DNA from: an uncultured Lachnospiraceae bacterium | GTDB taxonomy: Bacteria > Bacillota > Clostridia > Lachnospirales > Lachnospiraceae | DNA length: 53,820 nucleotides | Direction of reading: 5' to 3' | Assembly (NCBI GenBank): GCA_910588965.1 | Contig: CAJUSO010000021.1 | Coordinates: 1-53,820 of the forward strand | Shown: piece by piece, positions 8,209 to 16,306 of the stretch | How the letters are laid out: every line of letters starts with the position of its first letter | Position numbering within the stretch: position 1 is the stretch's first letter | Translations under genes and position numbers: made by a program | The notes under the pieces: model-generated | What the model was told of the DNA's origin: nothing | The model's input: only the letters and a program-made list of their open reading frames with translations | Databases searched by the model: none

Positions 8209-9547
8209 ACTCTTTCTGTCTCCTTTCTATTTCCCGGCGTACCAGCGCATGGTTCTCCTGGCGCAATTTTTTTAAATCTGTATATGTTTCCGGCTGGAAG
8301 AAGCCCTCCGCGTCTGCCGCAGCCTTTCCTGCCGTAAAGCCTATCTTCCCCTCTTGGAACCTCTGGGGAGCCTGTGGCGCCCGTTCCTGTAAAGATGCAA
8401 TATCCCAAGCCGCCCGGCGGGCGAATACCAGGCTTTCCAAAAGGGAATTGCTGGCAAGGCGGTTCGCCCCATGCACGCCATTACAGCTGGTCTCCCCGAT
8501 GGCATAAAGGCGTTCCATGGAAGTCCTCCCATCCAAATCTGACTGGACGCCTCCCATAAAATAATGCTGCCCAGGCACCACAGGGATGCATTCCTTCGTT
8601 ACGTCATAGCCTTCCTCCAAGCATTTCTGGCAAATATTGGGGAAATGGCTAAAAAGGTTCTCCTTGGGTATCTGTTCCATGGACAGCCAGACATACGGCT
8701 TCCCGTCCAGCGCCATCTGCTTCTCAATCGCCGCCGCCACCACATCCCGCGGCTGCAGCTCGTCCACAAACCGTTTCTTTTCCGCATTGAGCAGGACGGC
8801 CCCTTCCCCGCGGACAGACTCTGAGATTAAGAACCGCCTGCCTGGCTTCTGGGAATACAGGGTTGTAGGGTGTATCTGCACAAAATTCACGTCCTGGAGC
8901 CGTATCCCATGGCGCAGCGCAACGGCCACCCCATCCCCTGTCAGATGGGCAAAATTCGTAGAATGGCGGTACAGCCCGCCAATGCCGCCGCAGGCAAGCA
9001 CGGTATGGGCCGCTTTGATTGGGGCTATCTGCCCCTGCCTGCCCAAAGCCACAATGCCATAGCATGTATTCCCCATGCAGAGGATATCCAGCATTTCCGT
9101 ATGCTCATAAATGGTGATGTTCTTGCGCTGCCTTACTTGAGCCAAGAGTTTTCCGGTGATTTCCTTCCCTGTAACATCTTCATGGAACAATATCCTGGGC
9201 TTCGAATGGCCGCCTTCCCTGGTATATGCCAGCTGGCCGCCCCTGCGCTCAAATTCCACGCCATATCCCATCAAAAGCCCTGCAATCTGCGGGGAATCCT
9301 GAATCATCCTGCCCACGGAAGCCTTGTTGTTCTTATAATGCCCAGCCTTCATCGTATCCTCAAAATAATCCTGGTAATCATCCTCAGACCTCAGGACACA
9401 AATCCCTCCCTGCGCCAGGAAGGAATCACTGTTTTCTGCCTGGTCTTTCGTAATCACCATAACCCTCTGGTCCTCTGGCAGCTGCAGCGCACAGAAAAGC
9501 CCGGCCGCTCCAGTCCCTACAATCACTACATCTGTCTCTCTCTCCAT
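8171..9547 (-). CDS. nadB: L-aspartate oxidase
   Basis: NadB is a FAD enzyme that oxidises L-aspartate to iminoaspartate, which NadA condenses to quinolinate; in anaerobes fumarate can serve as electron acceptor. The protein is 458 aa, shorter than the ~540 aa E. coli enzyme. The N-terminal dinucleotide fold is VVIVGTGAAGLFCAL. Further marks are AQGGI, the DVTGKEITGKLL region, HPTTLY near the active site, RGEGAVLLN and HYFMGGV. The start at 9547 follows AGGTGGAG closely; an in-frame ATG 30 nt upstream would place that site inside the gene. It heads a nadB-nadC operon with its own promoter. nadA, often adjacent, is not in the window. Confidence 0.97.
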   Translation of the reverse strand: MERETDVVIVGTGAAGLFCALQLPEDQRVMVITKDQAENSDSFLAQGGICVLRSEDDYQDYFEDTMKAGHYKNNKASVGRMIQDSPQIAGLLMGYGVEFERRGGQLAYTREGGHSKPRILFHEDVTGKEITGKLLAQVRQRKNITIYEHTEMLDILCMGNTCYGIVALGRQGQIAPIKAAHTVLACGGIGGLYRHSTNFAHLTGDGVAVALRHGIRLQDVNFVQIHPTTLYSQKPGRRFLISESVRGEGAVLLNAEKKRFVDELQPRDVVAAAIEKQMALDGKPYVWLSMEQIPKENLFSHFPNICQKCLEEGYDVTKECIPVVPGQHYFMGGVQSDLDGRTSMERLYAIGETSCNGVHGANRLASNSLLESLVFARRAAWDIASLQERAPQAPQRFQEGKIGFTAGKAAADAEGFFQPETYTDLKKLRQENHALVRREIERRQKEYEQQNNHGIKCG

Positions 9548-9627
9548 CTCTCCACCTGCTTCTGTTGAAAACCACAACGTAACTACCTAATGTTCCTATC
9601 GCTACATTCCAACATAATATCTGCTAT

Positions 9628-9656
9628 AGTATACCACAGCAGGGATTTGCTGGCAA
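9628..9656 (-). promoter_or_regulatory. Sigma-A promoter of nadB-nadC
   Basis: On the minus strand TTGCCA (9651-9656), a 17-bp spacer ending in TGG, and TATACT (9628-9633), an extended -10. It predicts a leader of about 70 nt. The leader contains ATGTT and AACAT arms 17 bp apart, a possible but unproven operator. Confidence 0.75.
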
Positions 9657-9680
9657 GGGAATCATTCCCCGAAAGCTTCA

Positions 9681-9728
9681 AAGAAAAAGCAGCGCATCCG
9701 CTGTGAAAACACAGTGATGCACTGCTTT
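9681..9728 (-). terminator. Rho-independent terminator of the GH127 gene
   Basis: On the minus strand AAAGCAGTGCATCACTGTG pairs imperfectly with CACAGCGGATGCGCTGCTTT around a TTTT loop, followed by TTTCTTTG. It lies 79 bp past the stop of the large hydrolase gene. Confidence 0.85.
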
Positions 9729-9806
9729 GGGCCCTTACGTTCCGTTTACTGGTATCCTGCAGCTATTGGCAGGCACCTTTCCTTTCACTTGACTTTCACT
9801 TGACTT

Positions 9807-12800
9807 TTACTTAACCTTCACCGTCTTTTTCTGCCCTTTCCCCTTAAATAACTTGGTATAGGCTTTCTTTTGCGCCTTCGGGACAGTGATAACTGCTTTG
9901 GAGGAAATACCTTTTAAGGCGTTCGCCCCTACGCTCTTAAGCTTTTTCGACTTAACGGTAATTTTCTTCAGTTTCGGGCAGGACTGGAAGGCGCCTTTCC
10001 CAATCTTAGCCACATTTGCGCCAACGGTTACCTTCGTAAGCTTCTTATTGCCCTTAAAGGCATTGGAAGCGATACCCGTCACCTTAAAGGTATAGCCATT
10101 GAGCTTTACAGAAGACGGCACCGTAATGGATGTATATGTTTTCTTTGCCGGCGTGCTCAATTCTACCGTCCCGCCTGAAGCTGCAGACTTCGTTACCTTA
10201 TACTTCATGTTCCCGCTCTTATAAATCTTGCCCTTAACCGGAATCTGCTTCTTAATCTGGAAATACGTTTTAATGGCCCCTGTAAAGTTCCCTTTGAAGG
10301 TAATGGTTACCGTAGCCTTGCCCACCTTCTTATTGCCTGCATAGGAAACGGTATAATCTGTACCGGCTTTATAGCCCTTTACCTGCAACGTAGGCTGTGT
10401 AACCGCTTTCCCGGTGTAATACTTTGTCTTAACGCCGGTTATGGTTGCTTTTGTAACTTTCTTCGGGCTGATAACGAATTTTACAGCTTTGGATACTGCA
10501 GCCTTATAATTCCCTACTGCTGCTGCGGTCCCCTTCACATAATAGGTCCCTGCATTTACCGGGGATGCAATTTCCTTGGTGCAGGCTGCATCCTTATAAT
10601 ACTTATAAGTAACAGCCGCGCCTGTATTGGTCGTGCTTACGACCTTAGGGGATGCCTTCTTGCTTCCGTCATAGGTGAAGCCTGCGCAGCTGATGCTTAG
10701 GCTGCCTTCCTGCTCCCCACCCCTTGGCTGGACCTGGATGGTTACTTCAAGGCCTGTCACCGTTTCGTAATTCTTGGTATCCTCCGGCGTATAGGTCACC
10801 TTAAATTTATTGGCTCCTGCTGCCCCCACAGAGGTCGACTGGGCGTCTTCAAATGCAAATCCCTTTGGTAAGGTTACTTTTGCAAGGGTGTCCCCTTCTA
10901 CCGCTGTCAGGCCAGACGGCAATGTGTACTGGGGCCTCGCCTTGCTAACCGTAAAGCTTACAGGCTCTGATACCGCTGCATTATGCGTATCCGTTGCAGC
11001 AACAGACCCTTTCACATAATAGGTTCCTGCATCGGATGGCTGTGCCACTTCCTTGGTGCAGGCTGCATCTGTATAATACTTATAAGTCACAGCCGCGCCT
11101 GTGTTGGTCGTGCTTACTACTTTGGGCTCTGCCTTCTTGCTTCCGTCATAGGTAAAGCCTGCGCAGCTGATGGTTAGGCTGCCTTCCTGCTTCTTCGGGT
11201 CATCTGGGATTTCTGGTTCTTTCCCTTCATATAACCCCTTTACTTCCTCTGGCGTCAGCGCATAGTTATAAACAGACAATTCATCAATCATGCCATTGTA
11301 GAACTCCCCGTTCTCCCAAGGAGCCTTCCCTACATAGAATATGCCGTTATCCCCAAAAATGTCTTCCAATGCATAGCTGCTGTCCGCTTTGGACTTAAAC
11401 TCGCCATTTACATAAATAGAAGTACTGTCGCTGCTATGTACGACCGTGATATACCTCCATTCATTCTGCTTTAGGCCTTCTGCCCGTGCAGAAGTTGGGC
11501 GGCTGCCGGTATTATTGTAACGCTCTGCCGTCACGCCTCCTCCATTATCCAGTATCCCTAAATAAACCTCCCTTTGGTAGGTAGGTGCAGCTGCGCTCGG
11601 CGCCGCATAGAACACCCAGTTTGCATTCCCATTATTTACCTTCCCCCAATAGGAAACTGTAAGCGCCTGGAAACCTGTCAGCAAAGGTTTCCCTTCCAAA
11701 TCTGTAACAGACAGATATGCTTTATTGCTAAGGTTCAGCGCTTTGCCCTTTTTGGCGTCATCCACCAGGGCCAGCGTGCCTCCTCCCATCTGGGCTTTGG
11801 CATTCCCGCTCTTTAAGCCGTTCTCTTCATCATCGAACGTAAAACCAACCACCTTCTGGGGCTTTAGCTTGTCAAAGAACGCTATCGCCTTCTCCAGCTT
11901 GCTATAATTGGATACCAGCTGTTTCTGTTCCTCTGCCAAAGCATCATATGCTTCCTGCATGGCATCCAGCTTCGCTTTGTACTCCTCCGTATAACGGGGA
12001 GTCCCAAGGGAATTAATCCCTGCCACTACTTCGTTGACAGCATTCGCTTTATTGATTACATCCTCCGATATTGGCGTATCGGATTTTATAATATTAATCC
12101 TGTACTCTGCGGCTGCCGTATGGTCCTGGGCATAAGCCATTAACGTAAGCATGGTCTCTTTGCCAGAAAGGGCAACTTCCCTTGCCTGCGTATCATCCAC
12201 CAGGATGTCGCCTACATAGACCAGCCCGCTTGGCACATTCGGGGAAGCGTTCAGGGTAATCTTCCCTGTGGCTTCCGGGACTACCAAAGTATAAGCCTTT
12301 TTGGAAGGCGCAAAGCCTGGCGTCAGTTTGCCTGTATTAAAGTTCAGCTTGGACAGCTCTGCGTCCGTACGGTATCCATCCCTTGTCTTAATTGCAATGC
12401 CATATAACCCGCCGACAGGGCTCTTGGAGTCTTTGGCTGTCTGGAATTTCACTGTTACCACCGGAATCCGGTTGCCCTCGTCATCCGTAACCTCATTCCC
12501 TGCGGTGTCTACCTTAAACCTCGTTGGCTCCTTCCAGTATTTCTCTGGGATTTCAGCGATTTCCCCATAAAATACATCGCTGCCTGCCTTGTCTGTTATG
12601 GTAGCTGTCTTGTAAAACTCGTCATTAATATAAATGTCAAACACCCTGCCTTTATCTGAAGTAAGGTACGTGCACTCCAGATAATTCTTCTCTGCAGAGG
12701 TATCTACCTCCAAATCATAACTGAACCAGCCTTCCTTGCCGCTTGGCACATGGCGGAACGTGCGCCCGTTATGGCTTCCTACTTCTGATGTGTCAGAAGC

Positions 12801-15800
12801 CTTCTTATTTTTGGCCGCTTCTGAATTGTTATCATCAAAGCTTTCCAAGGAATCCGCTGTCACTTCAGAGGTCCTGAGCCGTTCCTTCTCACGCTTGATG
12901 TTTGCCTGGGCTTCCTTGGAATCCCTTACCTCAAAGGTCATATACAGGCCATACCGCTCTTTGTAACGCATGTAATGCGGCGTATACACCAGCCTTGGCG
13001 AATCCGTATTCTTCAGCTGGAACTGCACCTTGCCGTCCGCGCTGTCCTCAATACGCACAAAGTTTTCTTTTACATTGGCCATCCACTCTGCCACGGTATC
13101 CGTCTGTACTGTGATAGCCGTCTGGCAGGTATTGTCCTTCGTGCCTACCCGCACCAGGATGCCATTCCCATTCGAGGCTTCGATGTTATTGGTCCCAAGG
13201 GCTGTGCTTAATACCATCGGCCCATACTTAAATGCCACGAAGTTCCGGTTATCCTGGGTAGAATATGCCTTTACTTCCATGGGGAATTTCAGTTTAATTG
13301 TGTCGCCTGCCTTTACATTGGATACTACTGCATATCCTTTTTCCTGCCGGATTTCCTGTTTGGCGCCGTTTAGGTAGAGTTCTGGCTCCCCAGCCGTCCA
13401 ATCCGGGATACGGAACCGGAGGTTGGTATTTGCAGCCACATCCGTACCTTCAGCCGCTGCAACCTTCACTGTCACTTCATCCTCATTGGGCATGTTCGCT
13501 TCCTGGGACAGCTTTAGGTTCTGCTTTGCATAGCGGAAGGTGCTGCCAAAATACATATTCACATAGACGTTTGCCCCTTCTGTAAAGTAAATCGTATCGC
13601 CCAGCTTGGAGAAATTCTCCATCCCGGTCCCGGTACAGCACCAGAACTCGTCAAAGGGGCGGTTAAATACTTTGTTGTACCCTGGCGCCATGGGCTGGAA
13701 ATACATGGTAGTGCCTGTCTCCGGGTTCTGGGAAGACAGGATTGCATTGATATAGGTATTCTCATAGTAATCCATGTATTTCTTATCCTTCGTGAGCTTG
13801 TAAAGCTCCCTTGTCAGCTTGAGCATATTATAAGTATTGCAGGTCTCGCAGGTAAGCGCACTGTCATAATCGCCCTTAGCGGCGTCTTCGTACAGTTTAT
13901 CTGCATTATGGAAATGCTCTGACTGGCTGTTGCCGCCTGTCACATAGGTATGGTGAGCAACGGTGATATCCCAGAAATTAATCGCTGCATTCTTATATTT
14001 CTCCAGGTCGTTCTTCTCTGCGTCTGTCAGCCCGTCATAATACCCTTCATTATCCATCAATACGGTATAACGCTTCAGTGCACCGGTCAGCTTGGGTATC
14101 GTGGTATTGGCATGCTTGCCGCTCAGCACATCCCTGCCGGCTGCAAGCTCGTTAAACAGGGAAATCTCGTCAAAATACTGTGCTGCTGCCTTAAAGTGGC
14201 TATTCCCGGTAATATCATAAATTTCATACAAGGCTTCATTCATGCCGCCGTACTCTGTCCGCAGCATAACGCTGTTGTCTGCCAGCTTGCTGCACCGGTT
14301 GTATACATACTCCGTAAAGCCCTCTGCGATAGCAAGCGCCTTTTCGGCAAGCTGGCCATTGTCCGCATCTTTCACAAAGGTATAAATGTCAATCAGCCCA
14401 GCCAGCACTTTGTGCAGGTTGTACCAGGGCACGATTACGTTCTCATCACTGCTGCCCGTCCCATCAATCTGGTTTAGGATACTCTCGCGGAAGGCAGAGA
14501 CGTAGCCTGCGCTGGCAGGATGCTTCTCTGCATAAGCGTCCTGGCATTCCTTCAGCCCATTTACCGCATCCCTGATTTCAGCCAGGAGCCTGGCTTTCGT
14601 CTCCGCATCCTGGGTGCCTGCATAGGATTGGGAAAGGGCTGACATATAGTGCCCAAAGGTATGGCCGCGGAAGTTGACCGCGTCGCTCCGCTCCCATCCC
14701 TGGTAACGGTCTGTCGTAGGCGGGGTCAGGCCTGATACCCTATAAAACTCATATAAGAATTTCTTGGCGCTTAAGCTGAGCAGGTACTCGCTCTCTTTCT
14801 GGGAAGCATGGGTTAAAAAGCTGTCTGCCAATACAACCGCCTCAATGCCGCTGTCCGCCATCTTATTGGACTCCTGCTCCGACTTGGCCGTCACAGAAAC
14901 ATGGAATACCTTTGTCACAGGCTCCCCATTGGCAAAGGAGGCTGTTGCCGTCAGGGACACATCTACGGTTCCCGATTCTGGAGGCGTCACAGCCCCATCT
15001 GCTGCGATTATCTCCGGATGGGAAGATACCCATGTAATCACGGATCCAGAAGCCCCTTCCGTAGGCAGCGTCACCCTCCTGTCCGCAGATTCAGGTATAT
15101 TCAGCGCGTCGATATCACTCTGGGCAGCTGCTTTTTTATCAAACTTCACAGGAGAAACCTCATCATACAGCCCAATCACGGCCTCCTGATTATAAACCGT
15201 GCTGTAAAGCTCATATTCATCCAGCGCCACATCCCTAAGGTAAGCGCCTTTATAGACAGTCCCATTATACCCAATCGTCTTTTGGGTAGCCGGGGCCGGA
15301 CCCACTACCCCCGTGGACGCCCCGCCCATAGGGAACGCAACGCTTAACGCCTGTTTGACGCCATTGCGGTACACAACGGCTGATTTGCTGCCGCTGTCGT
15401 AGGTCACTGCAATATGGGTCCACTGGTTTGGCGGGAAAAATGTATCCCTGTCACCGTTAACCTGCAGCATATAAGGCTGCCCCTCCCTTTGGGCCGGCCC
15501 TACGGATAATTGCAGCGGCCGTTCTTTTTGGGTCCCTAAATACCAGCCGTCCGTGTACCACTCGTTCTTGCTCCAGGTAATAATCTGTTCGCCATCTCCC
15601 ATCCCCCCTTCTGGCGGCTTAATCCAGAAAGAAAGGGTCAGGTTTGCCGGTGAAAGGCCCTCCCCCGTCCCAAGATCCAAGGAAGTTTTCCCATCAAACA
15701 AGGCAGCCTTCCCCTTTATGCCCTCCGTATAGGACACTTTCCCATTATTTTCCTTTACTTCTACCGATTTGCCGGACGCGTCTGCCAAGTTATCCTCAAA

Positions 15801-15965
15801 AGACAGCTTTAACTGCGCCGTTTCCTCATCTGCCCTCTCTGCCTGCATGGCCTCTCCTACAGCCGCTTCCTCTGCCAATCCTGCAGCATACAGCGGTTGG
15901 GAAGGCAAGCCTGTAAATGCCACTGCCGCAGCAAGGACGCCTGCCAAAAATTTCCTACCTTTCAT
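9807..15965 (-). CDS. Secreted multidomain GH127-type glycoside hydrolase (probable beta-L-arabinofuranosidase)
   Basis: GH127 (DUF1680) enzymes release L-arabinofuranose from plant glycans such as hydroxyproline-linked arabinans. The protein is 2052 aa from the ATG at 15965, which follows GGAGAGG and starts a clear signal peptide (MKGRKFLAGVLAAAVAFTG, cleavage after LYA). Order: LamG-like domain ~45-265; Big-like linker; GH127 catalytic domain ~365-990 with the zinc/nucleophile set E707-x-C709 (CETCN) and C776-C777 (WCCTGTG); associated beta-sandwiches to ~1200; cadherin-like beta domain; helical segment; second LamG ~1395-1580; two near-identical ~80-residue Ig/MBG-like repeats; and a Lys-rich C-terminal BspA-type LRR_5 segment. 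There is no LPXTG or SLH motif. The exact linkage specificity (GH127 or GH146) cannot be read from sequence. It stands alone, with its own promoter and terminator, without an adjacent sugar transporter. Confidence 0.93.
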   Translation of the reverse strand: MKGRKFLAGVLAAAVAFTGLPSQPLYAAGLAEEAAVGEAMQAERADEETAQLKLSFEDNLADASGKSVEVKENNGKVSYTEGIKGKAALFDGKTSLDLGTGEGLSPANLTLSFWIKPPEGGMGDGEQIITWSKNEWYTDGWYLGTQKERPLQLSVGPAQREGQPYMLQVNGDRDTFFPPNQWTHIAVTYDSGSKSAVVYRNGVKQALSVAFPMGGASTGVVGPAPATQKTIGYNGTVYKGAYLRDVALDEYELYSTVYNQEAVIGLYDEVSPVKFDKKAAAQSDIDALNIPESADRRVTLPTEGASGSVITWVSSHPEIIAADGAVTPPESGTVDVSLTATASFANGEPVTKVFHVSVTAKSEQESNKMADSGIEAVVLADSFLTHASQKESEYLLSLSAKKFLYEFYRVSGLTPPTTDRYQGWERSDAVNFRGHTFGHYMSALSQSYAGTQDAETKARLLAEIRDAVNGLKECQDAYAEKHPASAGYVSAFRESILNQIDGTGSSDENVIVPWYNLHKVLAGLIDIYTFVKDADNGQLAEKALAIAEGFTEYVYNRCSKLADNSVMLRTEYGGMNEALYEIYDITGNSHFKAAAQYFDEISLFNELAAGRDVLSGKHANTTIPKLTGALKRYTVLMDNEGYYDGLTDAEKNDLEKYKNAAINFWDITVAHHTYVTGGNSQSEHFHNADKLYEDAAKGDYDSALTCETCNTYNMLKLTRELYKLTKDKKYMDYYENTYINAILSSQNPETGTTMYFQPMAPGYNKVFNRPFDEFWCCTGTGMENFSKLGDTIYFTEGANVYVNMYFGSTFRYAKQNLKLSQEANMPNEDEVTVKVAAAEGTDVAANTNLRFRIPDWTAGEPELYLNGAKQEIRQEKGYAVVSNVKAGDTIKLKFPMEVKAYSTQDNRNFVAFKYGPMVLSTALGTNNIEASNGNGILVRVGTKDNTCQTAITVQTDTVAEWMANVKENFVRIEDSADGKVQFQLKNTDSPRLVYTPHYMRYKERYGLYMTFEVRDSKEAQANIKREKERLRTSEVTADSLESFDDNNSEAAKNKKASDTSEVGSHNGRTFRHVPSGKEGWFSYDLEVDTSAEKNYLECTYLTSDKGRVFDIYINDEFYKTATITDKAGSDVFYGEIAEIPEKYWKEPTRFKVDTAGNEVTDDEGNRIPVVTVKFQTAKDSKSPVGGLYGIAIKTRDGYRTDAELSKLNFNTGKLTPGFAPSKKAYTLVVPEATGKITLNASPNVPSGLVYVGDILVDDTQAREVALSGKETMLTLMAYAQDHTAAAEYRINIIKSDTPISEDVINKANAVNEVVAGINSLGTPRYTEEYKAKLDAMQEAYDALAEEQKQLVSNYSKLEKAIAFFDKLKPQKVVGFTFDDEENGLKSGNAKAQMGGGTLALVDDAKKGKALNLSNKAYLSVTDLEGKPLLTGFQALTVSYWGKVNNGNANWVFYAAPSAAAPTYQREVYLGILDNGGGVTAERYNNTGSRPTSARAEGLKQNEWRYITVVHSSDSTSIYVNGEFKSKADSSYALEDIFGDNGIFYVGKAPWENGEFYNGMIDELSVYNYALTPEEVKGLYEGKEPEIPDDPKKQEGSLTISCAGFTYDGSKKAEPKVVSTTNTGAAVTYKYYTDAACTKEVAQPSDAGTYYVKGSVAATDTHNAAVSEPVSFTVSKARPQYTLPSGLTAVEGDTLAKVTLPKGFAFEDAQSTSVGAAGANKFKVTYTPEDTKNYETVTGLEVTIQVQPRGGEQEGSLSISCAGFTYDGSKKASPKVVSTTNTGAAVTYKYYKDAACTKEIASPVNAGTYYVKGTAAAVGNYKAAVSKAVKFVISPKKVTKATITGVKTKYYTGKAVTQPTLQVKGYKAGTDYTVSYAGNKKVGKATVTITFKGNFTGAIKTYFQIKKQIPVKGKIYKSGNMKYKVTKSAASGGTVELSTPAKKTYTSITVPSSVKLNGYTFKVTGIASNAFKGNKKLTKVTVGANVAKIGKGAFQSCPKLKKITVKSKKLKSVGANALKGISSKAVITVPKAQKKAYTKLFKGKGQKKTVKVK
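10574..11191 (-). repeat. Pair of ~141-bp direct repeats inside the GH127 gene
   Basis: 10574-10714 and 11051-11191 are near-identical direct repeats, 477 bp apart. They encode the two copies of a module with CAGFTYDGSKKA and TNTGAAVTYKYY segments. The few differences are mainly at codon third positions or single residues, which points to recent duplication or gene conversion. Confidence 0.85.
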
Positions 15966-16176
15966 ACCATCCTCTCCTTCTTCCTTAAATTGCTCCCTTC
16001 TTTGTACATAGGCTAAATGCCGCAAAGCCTGTGCCCATACGGCAACGGCTATGCCAATGGGTTTCCCAGGCTCCCTTTCTGAAAGGCTCCCGCCAAGGTT
16101 TGCCCAAAAGCATCCTGGCGCTCCGCGCTTCCTATTGGCAAAAAGCATAAATATGTACAAAAAAACTGCTTGTTTC
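15966..16176 (-). other. 5' leader of the GH127 gene
   Basis: About 205 nt separate the predicted transcription start (near 16170) from the start codon. It contains a small hairpin CCTTT-CAG-AAAGG and the ribosome site, but I recognise no riboswitch or attenuator. An open frame runs through it in phase with the gene, but it has no ribosome site and its first part precedes the promoter. Confidence 0.5.
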
Positions 16177-16205
16177 AGTATAACATAAACAAAAACTTCC
16201 GAAAA
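16177..16205 (-). promoter_or_regulatory. Promoter of the GH127 gene
   Basis: Extended -10 TGT-TATACT on the minus strand, with TATACT at 16177-16182. The -35 position reads TTTTCG, a poor match, so activity may depend on the extended -10 or an activator. Upstream lies an A/T-rich tract (16205-16260). Confidence 0.55.
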
Positions 16206-16306
16206 TAGAAATTTTTTTATTTTTTTGTACTTTTTTACACTTTTTCTATGATTGGCCAAAAAAAGACGGGACTTCCGGCTGGGGATTTGTATGGCTGAAA
16301 GTGGCG

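Noticed and set aside
15966..16259. 98-residue N-terminal extension of the GH127 protein
   Set aside because: It spans the promoter and precedes a clear signal peptide with its own ribosome site.
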